Notes under the pieces: generated by a model
Seen by the model: the letters and a program-made list of their open reading frames with translations, nothing else
Database searches by the model: none
Told to the model about the DNA's origin: nothing
Program-made: the position numbers and the translations under genes
Part shown: piece after piece, positions 7,227 through 16,157 of the stretch
Numbering within the stretch: the first letter of the stretch is position 1
How the letters are laid out: the number at the start of each line of letters is the position of its first letter
From: Nitrospira japonica
GTDB lineage: Bacteria; Nitrospirota; Nitrospiria; Nitrospirales; Nitrospiraceae
Reading direction: 5' to 3'
Length of the DNA stretch: 64,000 nt
Assembly: GCF_900169565.1 (NCBI RefSeq)
Contig: NZ_LT828648.1
Location: forward strand, 2,323,501 to 2,387,500

Positions 7227-8657
7227 CTAGCCTTTGGCGAGTTCCCCTTTGAACTGGTCGGCCCAGCGGGATTGAAACTGTTCGTACGAGAGGGACAATT
7301 GGGATTGCATTGCCGCGCTGAGCGACTGTCTGGCCTTGAGATGGCCCAATAGCTGATTGACTCCGTGCAGGCCGTAGCGATCGATCATGTAGTGGACCGC
7401 GGAGTTTGCTTCCAGATACGCGACTGACGCCGCTTCCGGCGTCAGATTGCTCCAGCCTCCTTCCAACGCCGTCAGCGGAATCAGGGCGACCTCCTGGTGT
7501 TTGACCGGTTGGATTTCCGACCAGTGCTCGCCGGCCAGCTGCATGGCGAGCCCTTCGTTCAGCCACGTGGGAATGGCGCTGCCGCTGTGTCCCTGCATGT
7601 CGTGCAGCACGGCATGGGCGAACTCATGCCGGAGCACCTTGGTGAGCCAGGCTCGATCCGTCAGTGCGCCTTGCGAGGGGACCTGAATGCGGCCCAGAAC
7701 CGGATCGAACAGTCCGTCCGCCCATACCGGGCTTCCGGTCGCACTTTGGAACGCCGTCTCCGCCTGCAGCACGACGACGATCGGTTTCGACGGGAAATGT
7801 CCGAGTCGTTGACCGATCTCCCGGTAGGCTTCTTCGAGAATGTCCTGCGCGGTCGTCCAGGTGGTGTGATCCGCCTGCCCGTCGAATTTGACGATGAAGT
7901 GGGCGCTCTCGCGGCTGGTCAACTGTTCCTCCGCTTGATCCGTCTTGCGAACCTTGGCCGTGACGGTTCTCAGATAGGACTGCACGGCCGGATCTTTTGC
8001 GGCGCGCTCCGTCGCCTGGTCGAGGTGCTGCGCCGCTTCCTTCAGACGATCCCGTTCCTGGAGCAATTCCGCCATGGCCAAGTGGGGAAAGGGTTCGTCC
8101 GGGGCCAGGGCGATCAGCCTGTCGAGGAACTCCACCGTCATGGCCGGGTCCCGCAATTCCCAATAGGCGTGGGCCAAATTCAATTGGATTACAGGATTCT
8201 TCGGATCCAGCGAGGCGGCTCTCTTGAACGTCTGAACGGACTCCTTGGTTCCGCTGCTCTTTTCTTGTTCGATCCCGACATTGTTCCACAGGACGGCGAG
8301 GTAGGGCCGGACGGCGGGATCGTTGGTGGTCGAGGTGGAGAGATTGTCCAGTTTCGACGTGGCCGCGGCGAGGTCGCCCTTCTCCAGATCGTCGCGGATG
8401 GCGGCCAAGAAGTCCTGATGCTTGCTGCGGGGAACGACGCTGTGATCGATCAGCCTCGTCTGCTTCGGGGGCGGTTCCACCGCCTCGGCGGGGCGCAGGG
8501 TTTCCGGCGGGGCCTTGGTCTCCGCTTCCTGGGCGTCCCGGGTTTGGCCGGGCGGTCGCTGGAGGTACGTAGGCTTGAACCATGCCCCGTAAATGATGAT
8601 CAAGGCCACGACGAGCGCGACCTTGTAGAGGAGGTGCGAGATGTTTCGGCGATACAT
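7227..8657 (-). CDS. Membrane-anchored TPR protein with peptidase MA-like domain
   Basis: About 476 residues. An N-terminal membrane anchor (ISHLLYKVALVVALIIIYG) precedes a low-complexity linker. Several TPR units follow (YLAVLWNNVGIEQEK, PVIQLNLAHAYWEL). The C-terminal gluzincin-type domain (peptidase MA family) has the zinc motif HEFAH within RHEFAHAVLHD and the downstream ligand in WLNEGLAMQ. It probably cleaves, or once cleaved, proteins on the outer face of the inner membrane. The ATG at 8657 (MYRRNISH) is preferred over one 57 bases upstream because it places the anchor near the N-terminus. Transcribed convergently with the preceding gene and divergently from recG. Confidence 0.8.
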   Translation of the reverse strand: MYRRNISHLLYKVALVVALIIIYGAWFKPTYLQRPPGQTRDAQEAETKAPPETLRPAEAVEPPPKQTRLIDHSVVPRSKHQDFLAAIRDDLEKGDLAAATSKLDNLSTSTTNDPAVRPYLAVLWNNVGIEQEKSSGTKESVQTFKRAASLDPKNPVIQLNLAHAYWELRDPAMTVEFLDRLIALAPDEPFPHLAMAELLQERDRLKEAAQHLDQATERAAKDPAVQSYLRTVTAKVRKTDQAEEQLTSRESAHFIVKFDGQADHTTWTTAQDILEEAYREIGQRLGHFPSKPIVVVLQAETAFQSATGSPVWADGLFDPVLGRIQVPSQGALTDRAWLTKVLRHEFAHAVLHDMQGHSGSAIPTWLNEGLAMQLAGEHWSEIQPVKHQEVALIPLTALEGGWSNLTPEAASVAYLEANSAVHYMIDRYGLHGVNQLLGHLKARQSLSAAMQSQLSLSYEQFQSRWADQFKGELAKG

Positions 8658-8784
8658 GAATTGACGGGTCTCTCGATGTGCTTTCGAGTCTAACACCCAA
8701 CAATAGTGCGGCAAAGAATTGTCGGCAAATCATCAGACGCCGTCGTTGAGCCCACCTTGGGCCTATGATACGATCCTCGCCGAC

Positions 8785-11307
8785 ATGTGGCGCCCAGCCG
8801 AGGCCGAACCTTCCGAGCCCTTCCAGCAATGGCTGGATCGTCTGGCGCGTCCGATCGAGTTCGCCACCCGCGACGCCGGCGCGCGTCTCCCCCTCATCAA
8901 GAATCTCGACAGTTTCGTGACCGATCAGGTCATGCGGACGTTGTCCAGGCAGTCCTATCCCAGGGCGGTCGAGGCCTCGCTGCTGAAGTTGCGGGATCTG
9001 TTCGGTGGGGACCAAGGCACGCTCTCGCCCGCCAACCAGCAGCGGCGGCTCCGTGAGGCTGCCGCAATCGTTCAGGCGTTGCGGACCATGAATCACCGGC
9101 CTCCGCCTGGCGAGGCTCCTACCGCGCCGGCCGGCCTGTCCGGTGGGGAAGGCGGGCCTCGTGCCGCCCTCTGGTCGATCCCCATTCGGTTTGTGAAGGG
9201 GGTCGGCCCCAAGCGCACCGCCCTGCTTCAGCGGATTGGAATCGAAACGGTCGAACAGGCCCTGTGGACCGTTCCTTGGCGGTACGAGGACCGGTCCGTC
9301 ATCACGCCGATCGGACGGCTCGCACCCGGGATGGACGCGTCGATTTGCGGCATCATCGTGCGCAGCGAGGCCAGACGCGCCCGGCATCGCCGGCTCAGTA
9401 TCCTGGACATTTTTGTAGAAGACCGGACCGGTCGTATGCAGGCGGTGTTTTTCAATCAATCATTCCTGGAACCGATTCTCACCGTCGGAGTCACGGTGTT
9501 GTTGACCGGCCGCATCGTCGCCGGGGCGCGGGGGTGGGTGGACATCAGAATGGACGTGTCTCAGTACGAGGTCGTCGGATCTGACGCGGAAGCTCCCGTG
9601 CACGTCGGGCGGATCGTGCCGATCTATCATGAAACGAAGGGCTGGACGTCGAGACACATGCGGGTGCTGACGAAAGGGTTGCTCGACGCCTATACGACCG
9701 GGCTCCAGGAAATCCTTCCGACTGCGATGCGAGCCCGCTATCGGCTGCCGTTGATCGACCAGGCGATCGAAGAGGTGCATTTCCCGCGTCCGGGTACGCC
9801 GATGCCCGCATTGGAGCGCGGGTTGACGGCAGCGCATCGCCGGCTCGCGTTCGAGGAACTACTCCTGTTGCAACTGGCGCTTGCGGCACGGCAGGGTATG
9901 CTCAAGGAAGAACGCAAGCCCATGCGGTTCAATCCCAAGACGGCATTGCTGACCACGTTGTCGCGGCGCATTCCGTTCACACTGACCACCGCGCAACAGC
10001 GGGTCATCGGCGACATCCTGGCCGATATGGCATCGCCGAAGCCGATGAATCGATTGATCCAGGGAGACGTGGGGTGCGGCAAGACGATGGTGGCGCTGCA
10101 CGCCATGGTGCTGGCCTGCGGGTCAGGATATCAGGCGGCGCTGATGGCGCCCACGGAGATATTGGCGGAACAACACTACCGGAATCTGAAGGGCTTGCTG
10201 GACACGCTGGGATTGTCGGTGGCGCTGATCAGCGGAGGCGGGCGCGCGAACGATAGGAAGACGGCGCGCGAACGGGTCGCATCGGGAGAGGCCAAAGTGG
10301 CGATCGGGACCCATGCCTTGATCCAGCAGGGCGTCACCTTCGCCAAGCTCGGACTGGTGGTGATCGATGAGCAGCACCGGTTCGGCGTGCTGCAACGAAA
10401 GACCCTGGCCGAGAAAGGATATACCCCCGATGTGCTCGTCCTGACGGCCACTCCCATCCCCAGAACTCTGGCCATGACCGTCTATGGAGATCTCGACGTT
10501 TCGGTCATCGATCAGTTGCCCCCGGGCCGCAAGCCGGTCCGAACCTTTCTCTACCAGGAGTCGCAGCGGCGGCGCGCCTATCAGATTCTAAAGGACGAAG
10601 TGCGCTCGGGCCGCCAGGCCTATGTGGTCTACCCGCTGGTCGAAGAATCGGAGAAAATCGATTTACAGGCGGCCATTCAGGGGGCGGAGCGGCTTCGCGC
10701 GGAAGAGCTGTCCGAATTTCACGTGGGGGTCCTCCACGGGCGGATGAAGTCGGCGGACAAGGATCGGACGATGGAGGACTTCAAGAGTGGCAAATTGCAA
10801 GTCCTGGTCTCGACCACCGTCGTTGAAGTCGGCGTCGACGTCCCCAATACTACGGTCATCCTGATCGAACATGCCGAGCGTTTCGGGTTGGCGCAGCTTC
10901 ATCAATTGAGAGGACGGGTCGGACGCAGCGAGCAGCAGTCGTATTGCCTGCTCATGGCTTCGCGGGGGGGCGGAGCCAAGAGAGTCAACGGCATGGCGGA
11001 TACAGCGGGTGTCCCGGCCCGCGATCGGTTGGAAGCGCTGGTGCGATCGACCGACGGATTCGTCATCGCCGAAGAAGATTTGAAGATCCGCGGCCCAGGG
11101 GAATTTTTCGGCTATCGTCAATGGGGGTTGCCGGAATTTCGCGTGGCGGATTTGATCCGTGATGCCGACCTGCTCCAGCAGGCTCGACAGGAGGCGTTTG
11201 CCCTGGTGAAGAACGACGGAACATTGTCCGCCCCGGCGCATCGAGGCTTGCGCGAGGCGATGATCAGACGGTGGGGCAAGAAATTGGAGTTGGGATCGGT
11301 CAGTTAA
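8785..11307 (+). CDS. recG: ATP-dependent DNA helicase RecG
   Basis: 840 residues from the ATG at 8785; in-frame TTG codons at 8719 and 8746 would add up to 22 residues. RecG remodels stalled forks and Holliday junctions. An N-terminal helical extension of about 120 residues precedes the wedge OB domain (VKGVGPKRTALLQRIGI, YEDR). The helicase has Walker A GDVGCGKT near 427, DEQH near 527, TATPIPRT, and C-terminal motifs including LRGRVGRSEQQSYCLL and EEDLKIRGPGEFFGYRQ. All helicase motifs look intact. The start is uncertain because no strong ribosome site is visible. Confidence 0.95.
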   Translation: MWRPAEAEPSEPFQQWLDRLARPIEFATRDAGARLPLIKNLDSFVTDQVMRTLSRQSYPRAVEASLLKLRDLFGGDQGTLSPANQQRRLREAAAIVQALRTMNHRPPPGEAPTAPAGLSGGEGGPRAALWSIPIRFVKGVGPKRTALLQRIGIETVEQALWTVPWRYEDRSVITPIGRLAPGMDASICGIIVRSEARRARHRRLSILDIFVEDRTGRMQAVFFNQSFLEPILTVGVTVLLTGRIVAGARGWVDIRMDVSQYEVVGSDAEAPVHVGRIVPIYHETKGWTSRHMRVLTKGLLDAYTTGLQEILPTAMRARYRLPLIDQAIEEVHFPRPGTPMPALERGLTAAHRRLAFEELLLLQLALAARQGMLKEERKPMRFNPKTALLTTLSRRIPFTLTTAQQRVIGDILADMASPKPMNRLIQGDVGCGKTMVALHAMVLACGSGYQAALMAPTEILAEQHYRNLKGLLDTLGLSVALISGGGRANDRKTARERVASGEAKVAIGTHALIQQGVTFAKLGLVVIDEQHRFGVLQRKTLAEKGYTPDVLVLTATPIPRTLAMTVYGDLDVSVIDQLPPGRKPVRTFLYQESQRRRAYQILKDEVRSGRQAYVVYPLVEESEKIDLQAAIQGAERLRAEELSEFHVGVLHGRMKSADKDRTMEDFKSGKLQVLVSTTVVEVGVDVPNTTVILIEHAERFGLAQLHQLRGRVGRSEQQSYCLLMASRGGGAKRVNGMADTAGVPARDRLEALVRSTDGFVIAEEDLKIRGPGEFFGYRQWGLPEFRVADLIRDADLLQQARQEAFALVKNDGTLSAPAHRGLREAMIRRWGKKLELGSVS

Positions 11308-11317
11308 AAAGCGCGGG

Positions 11318-11408
11318 GCCTGCCCCCGACCAGTGTCTATTTGTCCTCGCTCCACCCATCCCCCAGTGGGTCCCTTACGCTGCGGGCAAATAGACACCTG
11401 GTCGAGGC
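11318..11408. repeat. Long imperfect inverted repeat with internal hairpin
   Basis: GACCAGTGTCTATTTG at 11328-11343 pairs with CAAATAGACACCTGGTC at 11387-11403, a 16-bp stem with one extra base. Partial extension continues to GCCT (11318-11321) and AGGC (11405-11408). A smaller hairpin (ACCCA 11354-11358, TGGGT 11367-11371) sits in the loop. It begins about 10 bases after the recG stop, so it could terminate transcription, act as an RNA element, or be a REP/MITE-like repeat. No transposase is present. Confidence 0.65.
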
Positions 11409-11466
11409 ACCCGCTGAGTGAAAGACCTTTCCCAAGGGAGAGAAGAGAACGGACAGAGGAAAAAGA

Positions 11467-11790
11467 ATGGGGTTGCTGCAACGGTTGAAGCATGATTTGA
11501 AGGCCGGCCTTGCCACGTTGCGCCTGGGAACGGCCCAGGCCGCCAATCGGGCGTTGGAAGAAACCGAACTCCTGCGGTTGCGTCTGGAGGCGCGCAAAAT
11601 CGATCAACGTCTCATCGAGTTCTATCGTGACCTGGGTGAGCGCGCGGTCGATCTCCGCGAGGCGGGCGAGCCGGCGGAGCGCGTGCTGTATGACGCGGAG
11701 GTCGGCCGGCTCGTGGCCGAGATCCATCAACTCAAGCACGCGGGCCGGAAGCTCGAGGCGGAAATGCGCGAAATCAGAAATTCCGAGTGA
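11467..11790 (+). CDS. Small helical coiled-coil protein
   Basis: 107 residues, nearly all charged amphipathic helix, with heptad-like Leu spacing (NRALEETELLRLRLEARKIDQRLIEFYRDLGERAVDL, shown here only as the helical core). No membrane segment or cysteine. The stop overlaps the GTG start of the Ppx/GppA gene (GTGA, 11787-11790), so the two are probably translated together. The ATG at 11467 follows a purine-rich stretch (GAGGAAAAAGA). A partner or regulatory role for the phosphatase is possible but inferred from coupling only. Confidence 0.7.
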   Translation: MGLLQRLKHDLKAGLATLRLGTAQAANRALEETELLRLRLEARKIDQRLIEFYRDLGERAVDLREAGEPAERVLYDAEVGRLVAEIHQLKHAGRKLEAEMREIRNSE

Positions 11791-12752
11791 GCCCAGTGCG
11801 TCTCGCCGGAATCGACATCGGTACGTTGACCTGCCGATTGCTGATCGCGGATCTTCTGCCCGACGGCCGCCTCAAGGCAGTCCACGCCGAGCGCCGGATC
11901 CTGAGGCTGGGTGAGGACGTCGACCGATCGAAACGATTGAGCGTGGCCGCGATGGAGCGCGTCGTGCACTGTCTCAAGGGATGGCACGAAGCCGTCGGCG
12001 AGCATCGGATCGACGGCTGCGCCGTGGTGGCGACGAGCGCCGTGCGCGATGCGGCGAATCGAAGCGAGTTTCTCGCGCTCGTCACGCGTGAGACCGGACT
12101 CACCGTCGATGTCATCTCAGGTGACGAAGAAGCCCGCCGCACGATGCGCGGCATTCGTTCAGGTCTGCCCGCCGGCGTGACCGGGGTTCTGGGGCTCGAC
12201 ATCGGCGGAGGGAGCACGGAATTCATTCTTGATCGGCCCGGGCGGCAGCCTGTCGTGAAATCGATCGACATCGGCGTCGTCAGGCTCAGCGAGCGAATCC
12301 TGCACCACGATCCGCCCACGGCGGAGGAGATTCAGCGGGCTCGCGAATGGGTCCGGCAAGAAACGGAACGGGCCATGGCCGACATGCCCTCACGGGCCGG
12401 CCTCACATTCGTCGGCACGGCTGGAACGATCACTGCGCTTGCGGCGATGGCGCAGCGGCTGTCCTCCTACGAGCCGGCAAGGATCCATAATTATCGGCTG
12501 ACGTTGGAAATCATCGTCGACCTGGAAAGGCAACTGCTCGGCCGAACCAAAGCGGCTCGTGTCGGCTTGCCTGGATTGGAAAAGAACCGCGAAGACGTCA
12601 TCGCCGCCGGCGCGGTCATCATCCGAACGGTCATGGACGCGTTAGGAGAGAAGGAATGTCTGGTGAGCGATTTGGGATTGCGCGAAGGGGTGTTACTGAC
12701 GCTCGCCGACCGACTGGCCGCCGGCCGGACTCCTTTCACGACTCAGTTGTGA
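11787..12752 (+). CDS. Ppx/GppA-family phosphatase
   Basis: 321 residues with the ASKHA fold of exopolyphosphatase/guanosine pentaphosphatase. Phosphate 1 motif GIDIGTLTCRLLIAD (about 8-22), phosphate 2 motif GLDIGGGSTEF (about 136-146) and an adenosine-like motif VGTAGTITALAAM. The length matches the short form without the C-terminal HD domain, as in many bacteria. It would hydrolyse polyphosphate and/or pppGpp, linking phosphate storage to the stringent response; the two activities cannot be told apart here. GTG start overlapping the upstream stop. Confidence 0.9.
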   Translation: MSPVRLAGIDIGTLTCRLLIADLLPDGRLKAVHAERRILRLGEDVDRSKRLSVAAMERVVHCLKGWHEAVGEHRIDGCAVVATSAVRDAANRSEFLALVTRETGLTVDVISGDEEARRTMRGIRSGLPAGVTGVLGLDIGGGSTEFILDRPGRQPVVKSIDIGVVRLSERILHHDPPTAEEIQRAREWVRQETERAMADMPSRAGLTFVGTAGTITALAAMAQRLSSYEPARIHNYRLTLEIIVDLERQLLGRTKAARVGLPGLEKNREDVIAAGAVIIRTVMDALGEKECLVSDLGLREGVLLTLADRLAAGRTPFTTQL

Positions 12753-12787
12753 CCGATGAGGCGACCGTACAAGACGGATGCACCTGC

Positions 12788-12811
12788 CGGCCCATGTAGA
12801 ACGGCGGGCCG
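12788..12811. terminator. Possible hairpin between convergent genes
   Basis: CGGCCC (12788-12793) pairs with GGGCCG (12806-12811) in the 70-base gap between the convergent Ppx/GppA and methyltransferase genes. There is no T-run; the position is the main argument. Confidence 0.3.
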
Positions 12812-12822
12812 ATCCGCCACGC

Positions 12823-14313
12823 TCACCGTTGGGCGTACCAGCGGTAACCATTGGTCTCGGTAAAATTGGTCCGCGGCGCGCCTCCCGGTTTTTCCAATAA
12901 CAAGACTTTGAAATCGATGAGACCGAACCAGGCCGGGTCTGCCACGTCGTGATAATGGAGGCCCTGCAATCGCGGGAGCATGTCGCCCAACGCCTCCTGG
13001 ATCTCACGTTCGGTATAGGCTCGGACGATAAAGGGCCGGTTGATCCCCCGGCAGAATCGCTGGATGGTATAGGCGGCACCCGTGCACAGCACCTTCACGC
13101 TCGGCTTGATCGTCAGGAACTGCGGGAGCGTGAGGAACTGCTCCTGAAAACCGAGCCACCGTACGGCCTGCCGCAGGTGGGCGTATTGCACCTCGTATTC
13201 CGTATGGCCCGGTAATTTCACCGGCGCAGGCCAGCCGTCCTCGATTCCGAACTCCGTCAGGAACGCCCGTCCACCCGGTTTGAGTACCCGCCAGAGTTCC
13301 GCGACAAATCGCAGGGGGCCGAGATTAAAGATGACGTCGTCGGGCGGGTCGTTGCCGATGGGAAGTCGCATGCGCCTGATCCAGTCAAGCGCTTCCTGAT
13401 GTTGAGGCGTGTCGCCGCTGCCGGAGGTCAATTCCCGTCTGGACAACTTGACCGGCGTCATGTCGGCCATGTTTTCATTATCGATGACGAGATCGACGGA
13501 ATTATCTTTGAAAGGCAGGAATTCACCATTTGCCCGGGCGCCGGTGCAGGACCAGCCTCCTTCGGCCGCACGGACCAACTGTCGCTTCAGAAAGGGCTTG
13601 GTAATGTCGACGGACAGGTATTTCACGCCCTGCTTTTCAAACGGCAGCAGTTCCTTGCCGAGCTCTCGCGCCACATACCCCAGTCCTCCGCCGATCTCCA
13701 CCAGTACCTTCGGTTTGGGACTGAACCAGCCGAGCCGGCGCAACTTCTGCATGAGCAGCCGTCCGTACGACAGACCGTTGAGCGTCTCGTTCGGTTCACG
13801 GAACAGGTGGGAGACGGTCGTTTCGATCAGATCGAAATGCCCGTCGTCTTCGCCGCCTTCGGTGAGTTCGTGCGCGTGAAAATCTTCGAGGTGTTCCTCG
13901 CCTTCGAATCCTTCCTGCCCGGACCAGCCTTCCCGGATCTGCTGGAGCAGTACATCCCACTTGGCCTTGTGTCGATGTCCTCCCGGCGGCTCGGCTCCGT
14001 AGAAACAGAGGGAATAGGTGGGGAGCGACCAGCGTTCCAGGTGCCACCGTCCCGGCTCTCCATCCGGGCCACAGACCTTTGATCCGTACTTCTCCAGCAG
14101 CGCGCGCACAGTCGTATGCCCGTTCATCGATGTGAGCATTTCAAGCCCGGTCCGGTTGAGCCGGACGATCGGCAGATTGTCGTCGAGCGGGGCGAACCAC
14201 CATTCGTCTTCGCTGTGCTGATAGGCAACCAGGTCGGGGATGTGCCAGGACAGAAGCGAGAGGGTCTCTCCCTCAAGAGAGCGTGGTTCGTGGAGGGCGA
14301 CGGCGGGTTTCAT
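12823..14313 (-). CDS. PqqD-like domain fused to SAM methyltransferase
   Basis: 496 residues. Residues about 22-80 resemble a PqqD/RiPP-recognition-element fold: a strand-rich DEWWFAPLDDNLPIVRLN, then TGLEMLTSMNGHTTVRALLEKYG, matching the family's LN-x-t-g/a...i-l...dG-t-t pattern. A class I methyltransferase follows, with motif I VLVEIGGGLGYVAREL (about 203-218), YLSVDIT, NSVDLVIDNENMADM and LKPGGRAFLTEFG. The C-terminal part is unassigned. It may methylate a peptide or protein held by the N-terminal domain, but no obvious precursor peptide is nearby. Soluble, no signal peptide. The ATG has only a weak ribosome site. Confidence 0.75.
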   Translation of the reverse strand: MKPAVALHEPRSLEGETLSLLSWHIPDLVAYQHSEDEWWFAPLDDNLPIVRLNRTGLEMLTSMNGHTTVRALLEKYGSKVCGPDGEPGRWHLERWSLPTYSLCFYGAEPPGGHRHKAKWDVLLQQIREGWSGQEGFEGEEHLEDFHAHELTEGGEDDGHFDLIETTVSHLFREPNETLNGLSYGRLLMQKLRRLGWFSPKPKVLVEIGGGLGYVARELGKELLPFEKQGVKYLSVDITKPFLKRQLVRAAEGGWSCTGARANGEFLPFKDNSVDLVIDNENMADMTPVKLSRRELTSGSGDTPQHQEALDWIRRMRLPIGNDPPDDVIFNLGPLRFVAELWRVLKPGGRAFLTEFGIEDGWPAPVKLPGHTEYEVQYAHLRQAVRWLGFQEQFLTLPQFLTIKPSVKVLCTGAAYTIQRFCRGINRPFIVRAYTEREIQEALGDMLPRLQGLHYHDVADPAWFGLIDFKVLLLEKPGGAPRTNFTETNGYRWYAQR

Positions 14314-14452
14314 GGATAAGAGTTCCGGTTCGAGCGTCGCAGCCTACATGAGGACGAGCGGGTCCCGCAAGATGTGAAACGACATGCGGCTCGCTGTCGT
14401 CAGCGGGAGACAAGGAGCAGAGTCCCGATGGGAGATGGAATGAGTCAGTCGA

Positions 14453-14830
14453 TCACAATTGGGAAGGCTGTTGCGAGTCGGTCACCGTAAGAATGCCGTA
14501 CATGATCGGATGCACACGGCAGATGTAGGGGTATTTCCCGGGAGCAAGTCCCTGGATCGTGAAGCTGTCGTTGGGAAGGACCAGGCCGGAATCAAAGGCA
14601 CAGGGCGCGCCGTCCTCCATGCATCCGGTATGCGTGATCGTATGTTCGGTCGGGGTCGGATTTTCCCACCTGATGGTGGACCCGCTGGAGACGGTGGCGG
14701 ATTTCGGGACAAAGTATGGTGAGCCACTGTCGATGATGATGGACGTATAAGGGGCGGTGGCCGTCGTCGGACCGGCTCCCACGAGCACAAGTATGGCCAA
14801 GGCCATGAAAATGCGGAGTGTCATAAGCAT
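14453..14830 (-). CDS. Exported plastocyanin-like cupredoxin
   Basis: 125 residues with a signal peptide (about 1-25). The type 1 copper ligands are visible: His63 in TEHTITH, then Cys104, His107 and Met110 in YICRVHPIMYG. An extra pair Cys70/Cys77 could form a disulfide. It would carry single electrons in the periplasm, possibly toward a copper nitrite reductase such as the one at 53711, though that is far away. Two starts are possible, 14830 and 14824; the GAGG upstream suits 14824 at least as well. A candidate promoter lies 20-47 bases upstream. Confidence 0.85.
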   Translation of the reverse strand: MLMTLRIFMALAILVLVGAGPTTATAPYTSIIIDSGSPYFVPKSATVSSGSTIRWENPTPTEHTITHTGCMEDGAPCAFDSGLVLPNDSFTIQGLAPGKYPYICRVHPIMYGILTVTDSQQPSQL

Positions 14831-14849
14831 TACCTCAATCCTAACCTAA

Positions 14850-14877
14850 AACATAATCATTGTATCATGCTGATCAA
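14850..14877 (-). promoter_or_regulatory. Candidate promoter for the cupredoxin gene
   Basis: On the minus strand, TTGATC (14877-14872) and TATGTT (14855-14850) are separated by 16 bases. The leader would be about 15-20 bases. Confidence 0.35.
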
Positions 14878-14927
14878 GGGGAGACATCCACTCGGGTCCG
14901 CACTGAACTTGTGATTCACTACGACCC

Positions 14928-14956
14928 TTGTCTTGACCCGTGGGGACGAGTATACG
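14928..14956 (+). promoter_or_regulatory. Candidate promoter for the Ig-like exported protein
   Basis: TTGTCT (14928-14933) and TATACG (14951-14956) are separated by 17 bases, about 40 bases before the ATG at 14996. It lies back to back with the cupredoxin promoter. Confidence 0.4.
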
Positions 14957-14995
14957 ATGCTCCTGACCGTTCGCCCGAAGTGAGATCCAATCAAT

Positions 14996-15994
14996 ATGGT
15001 TCAGCCGGTCGTGCATGATGTGGGATGGGTGAGGCTGCTGGCGGGCACGTTGATCGTCGGCGTCTTGGGGGTCGCCGAGGCCTTTACCCTGACCGAGCCG
15101 ACGGAACAGGCACTGCTCCGGTCCGGGGCGCGCGTGGCGGTGTCCGTCCAAGTCGGAACCGACGTCAACATCCGAGCCATCCGCTATTACTGGTATCGCC
15201 TCGACGAAGAGCCGGTGGATGCTCATCAGACGTTGCCGGCGCCGTTCAGGACCGCAGACGGCGACGCCCCGCTTTCCGGGTATGTCGAAGTCCCGACCGA
15301 GGCGAACGGGGCGATGCGCCTGCTTGCCATCGGAGAATTGACCAGGGGCCGGTTGGGGACTGCCGAGGACTTCGACGAAGTGATCGTGCAGGTGAGACCG
15401 GATGCTCCGCTGGGGGCGATCGAGTTTTCCGTTCAGCGGCCCTGGCGGTTCGACACGATCGGAAAACGGATGTCCGTGCCGGTCGTCGGCCAGTACGACG
15501 ACGGCGTCTCGCGCCCGCTCACGGGCCCGTCATCCGGGAGCCGGTTCACGTCGTCGGACGACGCGGTGGTCACCGTGGACGAGGGGGGAATTTTGACGGT
15601 CACCGGCAACGGCCGTGCTCAGGTCACGGTCGAAAACCAAGGAAAAATTGGAACCATTCAGGTGGTCGTCAACGGTGATCCCAGCCCGAACCGTCCGCCG
15701 ATCGCGGCGGTCGAGAGGGAGTTGCAGGTTCGGTCCGATCATCTCGTCGTGTTGGACGGCCTGGGGAGCCGCGATCCCGACGGGGACCCGTTGCGATATG
15801 AATGGAGGCAGCTGAGGGGGCCGCGCGTGGCCTTATCGAGCGTGGACGAGGCGAAGGCGACGTTTATGGCGCCCAAGGTGACCGAGCGCAAGCTCTTCCA
15901 ATTTTCGTTGACGGTGATCGACATGGCCGGGCCGGACCGCGTGAAGGGCGCCGAAAGTGCTCCGGCCGTCATTTCCGTTTGGGTCAGTCCGTAG
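14996..15994 (+). CDS. Exported protein with Ig-like (BIG2/PKD-type) domains
   Basis: 332 residues. A signal peptide (about 1-29) is followed by three beta domains. The first contains ALLRSGARVAVSVQVGTD. The second resembles BIG2 (SSDDAVVTVDEGGILTVTGNGRAQVTV). The C-terminal one resembles a PKD/REJ repeat (VVLDGLGSRDPDGDPLRYEWRQ shortened: DGLGSRDPDGDPLRYEW). No catalytic residues or anchor are evident, so it is probably a periplasmic or surface binding protein. The frame is clean, the ATG opens into the signal peptide, and no neighbour shares its strand closely. Confidence 0.8.
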   Translation: MVQPVVHDVGWVRLLAGTLIVGVLGVAEAFTLTEPTEQALLRSGARVAVSVQVGTDVNIRAIRYYWYRLDEEPVDAHQTLPAPFRTADGDAPLSGYVEVPTEANGAMRLLAIGELTRGRLGTAEDFDEVIVQVRPDAPLGAIEFSVQRPWRFDTIGKRMSVPVVGQYDDGVSRPLTGPSSGSRFTSSDDAVVTVDEGGILTVTGNGRAQVTVENQGKIGTIQVVVNGDPSPNRPPIAAVERELQVRSDHLVVLDGLGSRDPDGDPLRYEWRQLRGPRVALSSVDEAKATFMAPKVTERKLFQFSLTVIDMAGPDRVKGAESAPAVISVWVSP

Positions 15995-16086
15995 AACGGC
16001 TCGAACAAAAAATCCTTAGTCTCAGGAGGTATACCGGGGATATCAGGAATGTGGCGCCCTGCCGGTGCGATGACGGCAACAGGCCG

Positions 16087-16116
16087 TTGCAAGACGCAGA
16101 GCGTTCATGCTAGATG
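16087..16116 (+). promoter_or_regulatory. Candidate promoter for the histone-like gene
   Basis: TTGCAA (16087-16092) and TAGATG (16111-16116) are separated by 18 bases, leaving a leader of about 35 bases before 16158. Confidence 0.35.
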
Positions 16117-16157
16117 GAACCACGGTCAGCATTTGGAGTGGGTGAAGGAGTCATTCA

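Noticed and set aside
7624..9459. 611-codon minus-strand frame across the peptidase and recG starts
   Set aside because: Composition is Arg/Gly/Pro-biased and it crosses two well-supported genes in another frame.
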